Source: CFX5 sp023384495 (GTDB lineage: Bacteria; Chloroflexota; Anaerolineae; Caldilineales; Caldilineaceae). Taken from it: a DNA stretch of 64,000 bases. The stretch is taken from the NCBI GenBank assembly GCA_048499455.1, contig JASNZV010000009.1:186001-250000 (forward strand), read 5' to 3'. The translations under genes were made by a program, and so were the position numbers. Below, piece by piece: positions 1-8,305 of this stretch. How positions within the stretch are numbered: position 1 is the stretch's first letter; each line of letters begins with the position of its first letter. The notes beneath the pieces are model-generated. The model searched no databases. It saw nothing but the letters and a program-made list of their open reading frames with translations, and was not told the origin of the DNA.

Positions 1-338
1 TTGGTGTTGGGGCCGGCGTTGGCCATGGAGATGACCTTCTCCGCATGGCGGAGGGGATTGGCGCGCGTCTCATCTTCGAAGCGATAGCCGGGGCCGCCAC
101 GCCCGGTGCCGGTGGGGTCGCCCCCCTGGATCATGAAGTCGCTGATGACGCGGTGGAAGGTGACGCCGTCGTAAAAGCCGTCGCGGGCCAGAAAGACAAA
201 GTTGTTGACTGTTTTGGGTGCATGCTGGGGCGCGAGTTCAATGACGATATCGCCACGGTCGGTTTGGATGGTGGCGGTGTACTTCTTTTTGGCGTCGATC
301 TCCATTGCGGGGGCGGTGTTCCATTGTTTGGCGCTCAT
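1..338 (-). CDS. Peptidyl-prolyl cis-trans isomerase, cyclophilin type (3' end outside window)
   Basis: Catalyses proline cis-trans isomerisation during protein folding. The visible 112 residues start MSAKQWNTAPAMEID and carry the cyclophilin core: FHRVI at about residues 61-65, QGGDPTGTG at 71-79, and the segment before the window edge ends in NAGPNTN, which in the family leads into the GSQFFI active-site strand. No signal peptide or membrane segment is seen, so it is probably cytoplasmic. The ATG is preceded by AAAGGA at good spacing. The gene runs off the left edge, so its C-terminus cannot be judged. Family assignment is secure; the exact paralogue is not. Confidence 0.93.
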   Translation of the reverse strand, partial: MSAKQWNTAPAMEIDAKKKYTATIQTDRGDIVIELAPQHAPKTVNNFVFLARDGFYDGVTFHRVISDFMIQGGDPTGTGRGGPGYRFEDETRANPLRHAEKVISMANAGPNT

Positions 339-509
339 TTGAAAATCCTTTACATGGCGCCCCATGCGCTGGCCCCACCGTAGAAATGCGATGAGAAACA
401 CAGCGTACATGGGGGCGATTCATCGCTGCTCATCGGCTCAGGCCCGCGCCATCTATGCGGTGACACAATGCGCCGACGAGTGAGGGTAGTTCGGACAATC
501 CACTTGCAT

Positions 510-538
510 TTGTCAACAATAGTGTACCAGACTATACT
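510..538 (+). promoter_or_regulatory. Sigma70-type promoter for the 752 gene
   Basis: TTGTCA at 510-515 and TATACT at 533-538 are separated by exactly 17 bp, which is a near-consensus promoter. It would give a leader of about 200 nt before the dehydrogenase start at 752. The rest of the 339-751 gap holds no convincing gene. Confidence 0.55.
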
Positions 539-583
539 AAACATCCACAATTCATTCTTTCAATGTGGCTGTTTGCATCACGT

Positions 584-618
584 CGCGGGTGATGTCATCT
601 TTTGCGGCGTCACCCGCG
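584..618 (+). promoter_or_regulatory. Leader hairpin upstream of the hydroxyacid dehydrogenase
   Basis: CGCGGGTGA (584-592) and TCACCCGCG (610-618) are perfect 9-bp arms around a 17-nt loop inside the presumed leader transcribed from the 510-538 promoter. There is no U run, so it is not a standard terminator. A regulatory or mRNA-stability role is only inferred. Confidence 0.35.
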
Positions 619-751
619 GAGTGCGCGCAGTTGCGATTCATCAACCATCGGACTAATGCAAGCCTTGAGTGAGCACACGATACTTGAGTGTAGTGGCATA
701 TATCATACATCAGGCGCTGCGTTTGTCATGAACAAGCTGGAGACCCGATCT

Positions 752-1726
752 ATGGCGAATCAGATTCGTCCCAAAGTTGTGATGCAGATGGAGCTACGCA
801 TGGGCGCCACCGATCGCATACGCGAGGTGGCGGACGTGATTATCGACCCTACATTTGAAGCGGCAATTGGCGCTGACGTGATTGTGCCTGGCTCGATCCG
901 GGTCGACGCCGCGCTGCTCGACCGGGTTGGGCCCAATCTCAAGCTCGTCGCCAAGCCCGGCATTGGCGTGGACAGCGTGGACATTCCCGCCTGTACGGCG
1001 CATCAGGTGCTGCTGGTCAATACGCCCGACGCCCCCACCGAGTCCACTGCCGAACATGCGGTGGCGCTGCTGATGGCCGTGGCCAAACGGGTGATGGTGG
1101 GCGATATGTACTTGCGCAGCGACCGCACCATCCCCCGCGCGGAGATGATCGGCACCGAGCTACTGGGGAGCACGCTGGGCGTGGTCGGCTATGGGCGGAT
1201 TGGCCGCCGGGTGGCCGAGATCTGTGCGCTGGGGCTGCGCATGAACGTGCTGGTCTACGACCCATATATCAGCCTGGATCAGCCGACACCCGAACGGGTC
1301 ACGTTGACCGACAACCTGGATGGCCTGCTCCGCCAATCGCAATTTGTGACGGTTCACGTGCCGCTGACGCCCAACACGCGCCACTATATCGGCGAACGCG
1401 AGATGCGGCTGATGGCGCCCGGCTCCTATCTGGTCAACGCCAGCCGCGGCCCGGTGGTCGACGAGGCCGCGCTCATCCGCCTGCTGCAGGAGGGGCACTT
1501 TGCCGCCGTGGGGCTGGATGTGTTTGACCCCGAACCGCCCCACCCCGACAATCCGCTGCTTCAGATGCGCAACGTGGTGGTGACGCCGCACATTGCCTCC
1601 AGCACCGACCGTGGCATCCACGCCATGATGCACGGCGTGGCCGACCAGGTGATCCAGGTGCTCAACCGAGAGCGGCCGCCGCACCTGCTCAACCCCGAAG
1701 TCTGGCCGGGGCGGGTGCTGGGATAG
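752..1726 (+). CDS. D-2-hydroxyacid dehydrogenase (SerA-like, short form)
   Basis: NAD-dependent oxidoreductase of the D-isomer 2-hydroxyacid family, 324 aa from ATG 752. This start is chosen because GGAG lies upstream; an in-frame ATG at 728 has no ribosome binding site. The Rossmann motif GVVGYGRIG sits at about 143-151. The catalytic triad is visible as Arg about 232 (NASRGPVVDE), Glu about 261 (DPEPP) and His about 280 (TPHIAS). There is no ACT or ASB regulatory domain, so it is shorter than classical SerA. Substrate could be 3-phosphoglycerate, glyoxylate/hydroxypyruvate or another 2-keto acid; sequence alone does not decide. It is a lone gene facing mfd. A related but distinct enzyme lies at 37.7 kb. 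Confidence 0.88.
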   Translation: MANQIRPKVVMQMELRMGATDRIREVADVIIDPTFEAAIGADVIVPGSIRVDAALLDRVGPNLKLVAKPGIGVDSVDIPACTAHQVLLVNTPDAPTESTAEHAVALLMAVAKRVMVGDMYLRSDRTIPRAEMIGTELLGSTLGVVGYGRIGRRVAEICALGLRMNVLVYDPYISLDQPTPERVTLTDNLDGLLRQSQFVTVHVPLTPNTRHYIGEREMRLMAPGSYLVNASRGPVVDEAALIRLLQEGHFAAVGLDVFDPEPPHPDNPLLQMRNVVVTPHIASSTDRGIHAMMHGVADQVIQVLNRERPPHLLNPEVWPGRVLG

Positions 1727-1778
1727 GGAGGAGATGGCGAGCACACAGAGAGATTTGTCCACAGAATGAGCCATGCAA

Positions 1779-1837
1779 TTATCCCACATTTATCCCACAA
1801 ATTTGTGTGGGATAAATGTGGGATAATTGTGGGATAA
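1779..1837. repeat. Five copies of decamer TGTGGGATAA at 11-bp pitch, forming a 23-bp inverted repeat
   Basis: The decamer starts at 1779 and 1790 on the minus strand and at 1806, 1817 and 1828 on the plus strand, always 11 bp apart within a cluster. The arms 1777-1799 and 1806-1828 pair perfectly over 23 bp with a 6-nt loop. It fills the gap between the convergent dehydrogenase and mfd genes, so a bidirectional terminator is plausible. The helical-turn spacing also suits a protein-binding array. Confidence 0.8.
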
Positions 1838-1843
1838 TCTTGC

Positions 1844-4800
1844 TCAACTGTACGCCATCACTTCCAATGTGCGCACGAGCGCCGTTTTCCAGTGGCCGGC
1901 CTCGTCGATGGGCAGGTAGATGGCGCGACGGGCGACGCGCGCCATGTCGTCGGGCGCCAGGTCGCCGGCTTCGATCTGCCCCAGCCCCTGGCGGATGCGA
2001 TGTTGCAGCGATGGCCGGTTCATATTTTCCAGCGCTTCGCTGTGCAACACTAGTTGATCCAGCTCGCGCCCAATCTTTTCCACACCGGCCTGCAATGCCA
2101 GAATCTTGACCCGAATCTGAAAGAGCAGATTCTCCACCTCTTCGGGCACACCGCCGGTCTCTTCATCGGCGCCAAAGCGGTCGATCAGTTCCCGGCGGAT
2201 CTCGTCAATGTCCTCCTGGTGGGTCACACCGGCAATGCGGCGGTACATTTGCAAACGCAACCCATCTTCGGGAATGTAGGGCTGGGGTATCTTGGCGTCA
2301 ATCGGCAGATCGAGCGTCACCGGCGGCGCCAGCGGGTCATTGATGTCAAACGGCGTCGGCGCCTCGGCAACAGGGGGGGCAATGGGGTGTGCGCCCGCCG
2401 CTTCCGTTGGGGGGGCTTCGGCCTGTTTTACCTGCACATGCTCCCCATCGTCTGCCGCTATGCCGTGCGTCTGCACTGCCTGTTCAAAGCGTTCTTTCTT
2501 GCGTTTGGCGTCGTTGATCGCCTGGGCCAGCAGCCGGGTATAGAGGTCGAAGCCCACGCTGTCGATATGGCCGTGTTGGCGGGCGCCCAACAGATCGCCC
2601 GCGCCGCGGATTTCGAGATCGCGCATGGCGATGCGAAAGCCGGCGCCCAGTTCTTCGCTGCTCTCCATGATGGCGGCGAGCCGGCGTCGGGCGTCGTAGC
2701 TCAGCGCCGCGCCCTTTTCGTAGAGCAAGTAGCAGTGCCCCCGTTGGGCAGCCCGGCCCACGCGACCACGCAATTGATAGAGCTGGGCCAGACCAAAGTG
2801 ATCGGCGCGGTTGATGATGATCGTATTGGCGTTGGGGATATCCAGCCCGTTTTCAATGATGGTGGTCGCCACCAGCACATCGTACTCACCGTCGGCAAAC
2901 GCGATCATAATGTCTTCGAGTTGCCGTTCGGGCATCTGCCCATGCGCCACGGCAATCGACGCCTCGGGGACGAGATGCTGGATGCGGTCGGCCAGGTGTT
3001 GCAGCCCCCGGATGCGGTCATGCACCACGTACACTTGCCCTTTGCGGTTGATCTCGCGCTGCACGGCCTGGCGCAGCAGCACTTCGTCAAACTCAGAAAG
3101 CACGGTGTGGATCGGCAGCCGGTCTTTGGGGGGGGTGGTGATGGTGCTCATGTCGCGGATGCCGCTCAGGCTCATGTGCAGCGTGCGCGGGATGGGCGTT
3201 GCGCTCAGCGTGAGCACATCCACCTGGGTGCGCATTTGTTTGATCCGCTCTTTGTGGCCCACCCCAAAGCGCTGCTCCTCGTCGACAATCAGCAGCCCCA
3301 ATGCCTTGAAGAGAATGTCATTGCTGAGCAGCCGGTGCGTCCCTACCACAAAGTCGATGTTTCCCTCTTGCAGCCCGCGGATAATTTTTTCTTGTTGCGC
3401 CGGGGTGCGAAAGCGGCTGAGCATCTCCGCACGCACGGGGAAGCGGCTAAGGCGCTGGCTGATGGTGCGGTAGTGTTGTTGGGCGAGCACGGTGGTGGGC
3501 ACCAACATGGCCACCTGCTTCCCATCCACAATCGCCTTGAACGCCGCCCGCACGGCTACTTCGGTCTTGCCGTAGCCCACATCGCCCACAATCAGGCGGT
3601 CCATGGGCTTGTCAGACTCCATGTCCTCCTTGATCGCCTCGATGGCGCGTAGTTGATCATCCGTCTCTTCATAGGGGAAGCTGGCCTCCATCTCCTCTTG
3701 CCAGGGGCCGTCGGGGCTGTAGACATGGCGGCGCACCAGTTCGCGCTCGGCATAGAGCTGGAGCAGGTCGTCGGCGATATCGGCTACGGCGCGGCGAGCG
3801 CGCTCCTTGACCGTCTGCCAGTCTGCCGTGCCCAGCCGGTTGACGGGCGGGGTGCGTTCGCCGGCCCCCACATAGCGGCTCAGCCGATCCGCCTGGTGGA
3901 CGGGCACATAGAGCTTGTCGCCCCGCGCATAGCTCACTTGCAAGTATTCGCGTTCGACGCCGCCCACTTCCAGCTTGACCAGCCCGTCATATTGGCCAAT
4001 GCCGTGCTCCAGATGGACGACAAAATCGCCTTGTTTGACATCGGCAAAAAAGATTTCGGGCGCCACGCTGCTGTGCGCCTGCGAGCGCCGCCGCGCCTGG
4101 GGCTTGCTCCAGCCAAAGAGCTCGGTATCGGTGAAGAGAAAAAGGTTGGATTCGGGATTCGGAACAAGCGCTTCGGCATCCTGAATCCCCCGCACCACAA
4201 AGCCTTCGCCCAACACGCCTTGCACCAACGTAATGCTGCGCGGGGAAGGGCGGTGGGGGATTTCGCTCTGCACATGGGCAATGAGGTCGGATTCACGCAG
4301 CAGATCTTGTAGCCGCGCCGCCTGCCGGGTGACGAGCACCGTGCGATGGCCCTCATTCTGCTGTTGGACCACATCGCCAATCGCCTGTTTGGTCTTGCCG
4401 CCATAGCGCGGGCCTGGGGCAAAACTGCGCGCCAACGGGGTATTGGCGCTGGTGGACTTGCCATAGAGGTCCCCATACCCCAGCAGGAGCGGCTGGCGCG
4501 CCAACAGCTTTTGGCGAAGCTCTTCGGTGGTGAAATAGCTGGGCGCATAATCGTGGGGCAACTCACCGCTGCGCAACAACTCTTGGCGCAGGCTGCCGGC
4601 CTGCCCCTCCAACTCGGTGAGCGTGGCGAACAGCTCGGCGGCGTCATCCACCACCAGGGTGGCGTCCTCGTTCAGATAGTCGATGAGCGAGGCAGGTTGG
4701 TCATAAAAATAGGGCAAATACCACTCAATGCCGTGAAAGCTGTGGCCCTGGGCCAACTGTTCGACCTCGACGCGCATCTGTTCGCGCACCGCCAGCAACA

Positions 4801-5617
4801 GGTTGGGGTCGTGCAGCGGTGAGAAAGCGCCGTTGCTGCCATGCACGTTCTCGGGCGCCAGCAGATGCTCCCCTTGGATGCCCAGGCGGGTCAGCGCGGC
4901 CGGGCCATATTTGCTCAACGCCTCGCTGCCCGGCCCAATCTCAACGCCATCGATGTGTTGCAGCGACCGCTGGGTGGCCGGGTCAAAGAGACGCAGGTTG
5001 TCCACCTCGTCGCCAAAGAGGTCAATCCGCACCGGTTGGGGCAGGTTGGGCGGCCAGATATCGACAATGCCGCCGCGACGGGCAAATGCGCCGGGTTCCT
5101 CCACCACATCGGCGGGGTTGTAGCCAGTCTGCGCCCAGTTGAGGGCCATCTGTTCCAGCCGCACCACACTGCCCACCTTGACCGGGCGCAGCGCCAGACG
5201 TAGCTCGCGGGCGGGCAGCGTCTTTTGCATGAGGGCGCGCGCGCTGGCCACCACCAGGGGCGGCGCGCCCGTGCGGCTTTGCAGCGCGGCCAAGGTGGTC
5301 AAGCGCCGCTGCCGTGTTTGCCCGCTCCACGCGATGCGTTCAAAAGGCAGGGCGTCGGGCTCGGCAAAGAGATAGACATGCGCCCCGCCCTCCGAGGCGG
5401 CGGGCAGCCAATGTTCCAATTGGTCGGCAAGCTGCTGGGCGACTTCGCTGCGCGCGGTCAGAACGAGCAGCGGCCCGGGGCGGTGCAGTTTGAGCCCAGC
5501 CACCACGTAGGGGCGCGCTGCCTGCAAGAGCGCTTGCGGCTCTGTGGGCGGCTGCGCCAGGAGCGCTTGGTAGGCTGGCAGATGGGTAAGCAGTGAGAGC
5601 AGACCGGAAAGTTGCAT
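1844..5617 (-). CDS. mfd: Transcription-repair coupling factor Mfd
   Basis: ATP-dependent translocase that removes RNA polymerase stalled at DNA lesions and recruits UvrA. 1257 aa. The N-terminal UvrB-like module is followed by a CarD/RNA-polymerase-interaction domain at about 525-590 (GDFVVHLEHGIGQYDGL). The helicase has Walker A VGDVGYGKTE near 680, Walker B DEEQRFGVGHKE near 780, the motif LSATPIPRTL, and RGRVGR. The C-terminal TRCF domain starts near 1110. A Pro/Ala-rich spacer at roughly 1060-1095 separates helicase and TRCF domain and looks like a lineage-specific insertion. The gene starts 3 nt after pth ends, so the two are one operon, an arrangement also known from Bacillus. Confidence 0.98.
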   Translation of the reverse strand: MQLSGLLSLLTHLPAYQALLAQPPTEPQALLQAARPYVVAGLKLHRPGPLLVLTARSEVAQQLADQLEHWLPAASEGGAHVYLFAEPDALPFERIAWSGQTRQRRLTTLAALQSRTGAPPLVVASARALMQKTLPARELRLALRPVKVGSVVRLEQMALNWAQTGYNPADVVEEPGAFARRGGIVDIWPPNLPQPVRIDLFGDEVDNLRLFDPATQRSLQHIDGVEIGPGSEALSKYGPAALTRLGIQGEHLLAPENVHGSNGAFSPLHDPNLLLAVREQMRVEVEQLAQGHSFHGIEWYLPYFYDQPASLIDYLNEDATLVVDDAAELFATLTELEGQAGSLRQELLRSGELPHDYAPSYFTTEELRQKLLARQPLLLGYGDLYGKSTSANTPLARSFAPGPRYGGKTKQAIGDVVQQQNEGHRTVLVTRQAARLQDLLRESDLIAHVQSEIPHRPSPRSITLVQGVLGEGFVVRGIQDAEALVPNPESNLFLFTDTELFGWSKPQARRRSQAHSSVAPEIFFADVKQGDFVVHLEHGIGQYDGLVKLEVGGVEREYLQVSYARGDKLYVPVHQADRLSRYVGAGERTPPVNRLGTADWQTVKERARRAVADIADDLLQLYAERELVRRHVYSPDGPWQEEMEASFPYEETDDQLRAIEAIKEDMESDKPMDRLIVGDVGYGKTEVAVRAAFKAIVDGKQVAMLVPTTVLAQQHYRTISQRLSRFPVRAEMLSRFRTPAQQEKIIRGLQEGNIDFVVGTHRLLSNDILFKALGLLIVDEEQRFGVGHKERIKQMRTQVDVLTLSATPIPRTLHMSLSGIRDMSTITTPPKDRLPIHTVLSEFDEVLLRQAVQREINRKGQVYVVHDRIRGLQHLADRIQHLVPEASIAVAHGQMPERQLEDIMIAFADGEYDVLVATTIIENGLDIPNANTIIINRADHFGLAQLYQLRGRVGRAAQRGHCYLLYEKGAALSYDARRRLAAIMESSEELGAGFRIAMRDLEIRGAGDLLGARQHGHIDSVGFDLYTRLLAQAINDAKRKKERFEQAVQTHGIAADDGEHVQVKQAEAPPTEAAGAHPIAPPVAEAPTPFDINDPLAPPVTLDLPIDAKIPQPYIPEDGLRLQMYRRIAGVTHQEDIDEIRRELIDRFGADEETGGVPEEVENLLFQIRVKILALQAGVEKIGRELDQLVLHSEALENMNRPSLQHRIRQGLGQIEAGDLAPDDMARVARRAIYLPIDEAGHWKTALVRTLEVMAYS

Positions 5618-5620
5618 GGA

Positions 5621-6271
5621 TTAGGCTTGGTTCATCGCCGGCGCGCTCGAGGACGATGGTTTTGCGACGCGATCACCGCCCGGCGACGGTGAGGCGTTGT
5701 AGCGATTCATGGCGACCTGGACGCCCTCAAAGAGCCAGCATTCGAGCGCGTCACAAATTCGTTCGCGCAGGGGGGCAAAGATGACTTCTTCGTCAGCGCT
5801 AAAATTCTGCAACACATAGGCTGCCGCAGGCATCGACCCCGGCGGACGCCCGATGCCGACACGGATGCGGGTGAAGGCATCGCTCCCCAAGTGCTGGATC
5901 AGCGATTTGACCCCATTTTGGCCGCCCGATCCGCCACCGGCGCGCAGCCGCAGCTTGCCCGGCTCCAGGTCGAGATCGTCATGGATCACCAGGATCCCTT
6001 CAAGGGGAACCTGGTAGTAGCGCGCCAGTTGGCCCACAGCCTGCCCACTGGCGTTCATGTAGGTCAGCGGCTTTACCAGCAGCACCTTTTGGCGGCTCTC
6101 CCCCCGTTGCACCCAACCCTCGCCCGTGCGCGCCTGCATTTGCAGCTTGCCCAGGTCGATCTGCCGCCGGCGGGCAAAGAGGTCGACGCACTGGAAGCCA
6201 ATGTTGTGGCGATTGGCCTGGTATTGAGGCCCCGGGTTGCCCAGGCCGACGATCATCTTGAGGTTAGCCAT
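5621..6271 (-). CDS. pth: Peptidyl-tRNA hydrolase
   Basis: Releases tRNA from prematurely dropped peptidyl-tRNA. 216 aa from ATG 6271; a longer in-frame start would translate the upstream AATTGTG repeats, so it was rejected. Visible Pth signatures are GLGNPG at 9-14, RHNIGF with the catalytic His at 22, KPLTYMNASG in the substrate cleft, HDDLDL with the conserved Asp near 98, and GGSGGQNGVKS. The C-terminal tail of about 20 residues is Ser/Pro-rich and unlike the compact family end. First gene of the pth-mfd pair. Confidence 0.97.
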   Translation of the reverse strand: MANLKMIVGLGNPGPQYQANRHNIGFQCVDLFARRRQIDLGKLQMQARTGEGWVQRGESRQKVLLVKPLTYMNASGQAVGQLARYYQVPLEGILVIHDDLDLEPGKLRLRAGGGSGGQNGVKSLIQHLGSDAFTRIRVGIGRPPGSMPAAAYVLQNFSADEEVIFAPLRERICDALECWLFEGVQVAMNRYNASPSPGGDRVAKPSSSSAPAMNQA

Positions 6272-6283
6272 TGGTAAACTGTA

Positions 6284-6367
6284 AATTGTGAATTGTGAAT
6301 TGTGATTTGTGAATTGTGAACGGCAGGTCATTAACCATTCACAATGCTCCGTTCACAATTCACAATT
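6284..6367. repeat. AATTGTG heptamer tandem array with opposing hairpin arm
   Basis: Five heptamers (four AATTGTG, one ATTTGTG) run without gap from 6284 to 6318. The last part, 6305-6323, pairs 18 of 19 bases with 6349-6367. The second arm overlaps the stop codon of the upstream reverse-strand gene. The array lies between that stop and the pth start, so it could act as a terminator or processing hairpin. The heptamer period resembles the short tandem repeats known from cyanobacteria and is matched by a second heptamer array at 48475. Confidence 0.85.
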
Positions 6368-7202
6368 AGCGAAACTGCGTCCAGGCCCAATCAAATAGCC
6401 GCTTGCCGCCAAAGAGCGCAAAGACGCCCAAAAAGATGACTGCGCTGTAGCGGACGCCGTTCCAAAACTGGCGTTGCAATTTCTCAAACGCCAGCGCCTC
6501 GCCCAACTCGCGCGTCAGGCCACTCTCGTCGCTCGCCGCTGCGACGCTGGTGACGCCAGGCGCCACCAAGGCCACCTCGCCGGCTGCTTCACCGCTCTGC
6601 CCCTCGGGGGTTGGGGTGAGGCTCAAGTCTACAATCGCGGCTGCCAGCGTGGGGGTGGGCGGCTGCTCGCCTTCCACCTGGGGTTGTTGCACCGCGCCCA
6701 CGGCTGGGGTCGGCTGTGGCGCCGGTGTAAAGGTTTCGGTGGGGATGGGCGTCGGGGTCGGTTCATCGGAAGTCGGTGTGGGCGTCGGCTCCACACTGAC
6801 ATTCATGCTCAAATTCTGTGCAAAGAATTCAGCATAGTTGCCGTCGGCCTTGACGACACGGAGGCGGATGCTGTAGACGCCGGGCGGCAGACCCCCAGCC
6901 TGCCAGACACCCAATTGACCATTGACGACAGGGCTGGTGCCGCCGCCAAAATAGATATAGGCATCGTCGCCGCTGGGCTCCTGCTTATAGTGCAACTCAT
7001 ATTTCTGAAACGGGTCAATCACCGCCGTGCCAAAGATCGGCACATCCCCCGCCACGGCGGAACCGGTGGCGGGGGAACTGATGCCCGATTGATCCTGCGC
7101 CCAAAGCGGGGCAAGCGGCAGGCAAATAGAGACCAGCGTCAACGCCAGGAGTAAGCGCCATACGCTGGCGAATTGTCGAATCGTCACCCAGTTCAAAAGC
7201 AT
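6366..7202 (-). CDS. Exported membrane-anchored protein with Pro/Thr linker, function unknown
   Basis: 278 aa from ATG 7202, which follows AAGGAAAAGAAGG; a longer in-frame start has no better site. An N-terminal hydrophobic segment ending near LAPLWAQ looks like a signal peptide. It is followed by an Ig/fibronectin-like beta domain (VAGDVPIFGTAVIDPFQKYE, YSIRLRVV). About 80 residues rich in PTPTP repeats form a linker, then comes a single C-terminal membrane helix (VIFLGVFALFGG) before FDWAWTQFR. It is probably extracytoplasmic and tethered at its C-terminus. No enzymatic motif was recognised. The next gene upstream is the DsbB-cytochrome fusion. Confidence 0.75.
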   Translation of the reverse strand: MLLNWVTIRQFASVWRLLLALTLVSICLPLAPLWAQDQSGISSPATGSAVAGDVPIFGTAVIDPFQKYELHYKQEPSGDDAYIYFGGGTSPVVNGQLGVWQAGGLPPGVYSIRLRVVKADGNYAEFFAQNLSMNVSVEPTPTPTSDEPTPTPIPTETFTPAPQPTPAVGAVQQPQVEGEQPPTPTLAAAIVDLSLTPTPEGQSGEAAGEVALVAPGVTSVAAASDESGLTRELGEALAFEKLQRQFWNGVRYSAVIFLGVFALFGGKRLFDWAWTQFR

Positions 7203-7259
7203 GCCTTCTTTTCCTTGGCCAATCGAGTCTGGCGCCATCTTCGCCATGCCGTTGGCCTA

Positions 7260-8210
7260 TCAATCCGCTTCCCCAGCAGACTCCGCAGGTGTTATGAACC
7301 CCACCCGCAAAAAATGAATAATCGCAAGCAATTCATGATCTGTCAAATCTGGACGCCCGCCGCTGGGCGGCATGGCCACACCGCTTTGATTGGCCGGGTC
7401 GGCTGCGGCCCGGCCGGCGCGGACAAAGGCGGCCAGCTCGGCGTCGGTGGCGGCGTGGACAAACTCATTGTGGACCAGCGCATTGCCGATGCCGGCAACC
7501 CCCTCGCCCTCGGCGCCGTGACAGGCCGCGCAGGCTGTCTGATAGAGACGTGCGCCCGCGGCGGCGAGTTCCGCTTGCGCCGTTGCCTCGCTGGCAGGGC
7601 TGGCCGTTTCAGGGGAGAGGCGACTTTGCTGGGCCGCTGCGCTGGCGTCGGCAATCGGAAAGATCAGCGTCGTGGCCTGGACGGGTCGATTGGCCCAGGC
7701 CAACCCGGCATAGGCCAACAGCGCCAGGCCTACAATTGCGCCGACGGGCAGCCACGGGGCGGGCGCATCCACATCGGGGTCTGGCTCGCCTGCGTTGAGG
7801 GCAATCGCCGTCATAACCGTGATCGTGAGAAAGCCGACCAGCGCCAAGAACGGAATGGTGATAAAGCCAAACCAGTTGATCCATGCCGTCACACAAGAAA
7901 CGCCGGCCTGGCAGGCGGTGGGTTGGCCAAAGATGTCGGTCTTTTCCAACAGATAGTGATAGGTGGCGAAGCCGAGGCCTGTCAATGAGAAGGGCAAGAC
8001 CAATGCCGGCAGGTGGGGGTCGCGGCGCAGCAGCCCCACAGCCAGCAGTAGCGCCAGGGGGTACATCAAGATGCGCTGGTACCAGCAGAGGGTGCAGGGG
8101 AGAAAGCCGGCGACTTCGCTGAAATAGAGGCTGCCCAACGTAGCCACCCAGGCCGCCGCCAACGCCACCCAAAGGCTGCTGCGGTCGAGCCAGGCCGAGA
8201 ATCTTTCCAT
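7260..8210 (-). CDS. DsbB/BdbC disulfide oxidoreductase fused to a C-terminal cytochrome c domain
   Basis: 316 aa, about twice the length of ordinary DsbB/BdbC. Residues 1-150 form a four-helix quinone reductase with the CxxC pair C39-T-L-C42 in PCTLCWYQR and the second periplasmic pair C100/C106 (TACQAGVSC). These pass electrons from DsbA to quinone. After two further membrane segments a mobile-type cytochrome c domain follows from about 215: heme motif CAACH at 227-231 and probable Met ligand 280 (GVAMPPSGG). Known DsbB proteins lack heme, so the fusion suggests direct electron output to a respiratory cytochrome pathway; this is inference. The DsbA partner is the next gene upstream. Confidence 0.92.
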   Translation of the reverse strand: MERFSAWLDRSSLWVALAAAWVATLGSLYFSEVAGFLPCTLCWYQRILMYPLALLLAVGLLRRDPHLPALVLPFSLTGLGFATYHYLLEKTDIFGQPTACQAGVSCVTAWINWFGFITIPFLALVGFLTITVMTAIALNAGEPDPDVDAPAPWLPVGAIVGLALLAYAGLAWANRPVQATTLIFPIADASAAAQQSRLSPETASPASEATAQAELAAAGARLYQTACAACHGAEGEGVAGIGNALVHNEFVHAATDAELAAFVRAGRAAADPANQSGVAMPPSGGRPDLTDHELLAIIHFLRVGFITPAESAGEAD

Positions 8211-8221
8211 AGTGCTTTTCT

Positions 8222-8296
8222 AACAACCCAGTTGTGTGACGATTGGCGCTCTTCTCACCTGTCGATTTGCAAAGTGACGCTGTTCAAGATGCGATA
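8222..8296 (+). repeat. Dispersed repeat, ACAACCCAGTTGT family, copy 1
   Basis: About 75 bp between dsbA and the dsbB fusion. It closely matches 57931-58008: identical ACAACCCAGTTGT start, shared ATTGGCGC, CACCT and TTCAAGATGC/TTGAAGATGC blocks. A degenerate tail-only copy is at 27115-27148. All three copies are intergenic. Confidence 0.75.
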
Positions 8297-8305
8297 GACT
8301 GACCG

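Noticed and set aside
1754..1763. TTTGTCCACA and nearby TTATCCCACA units as DnaA boxes/origin
   Set aside because: The units have an extra C relative to TTATCCACA and only one near match exists; no dnaA, dnaN or AT-rich unwinding region is near.
2054..3652. Long plus-strand open frame opposite mfd
   Set aside because: Antisense shadow of a GC-rich gene: no ribosome binding site or family motifs, and the minus strand encodes unmistakable Mfd.
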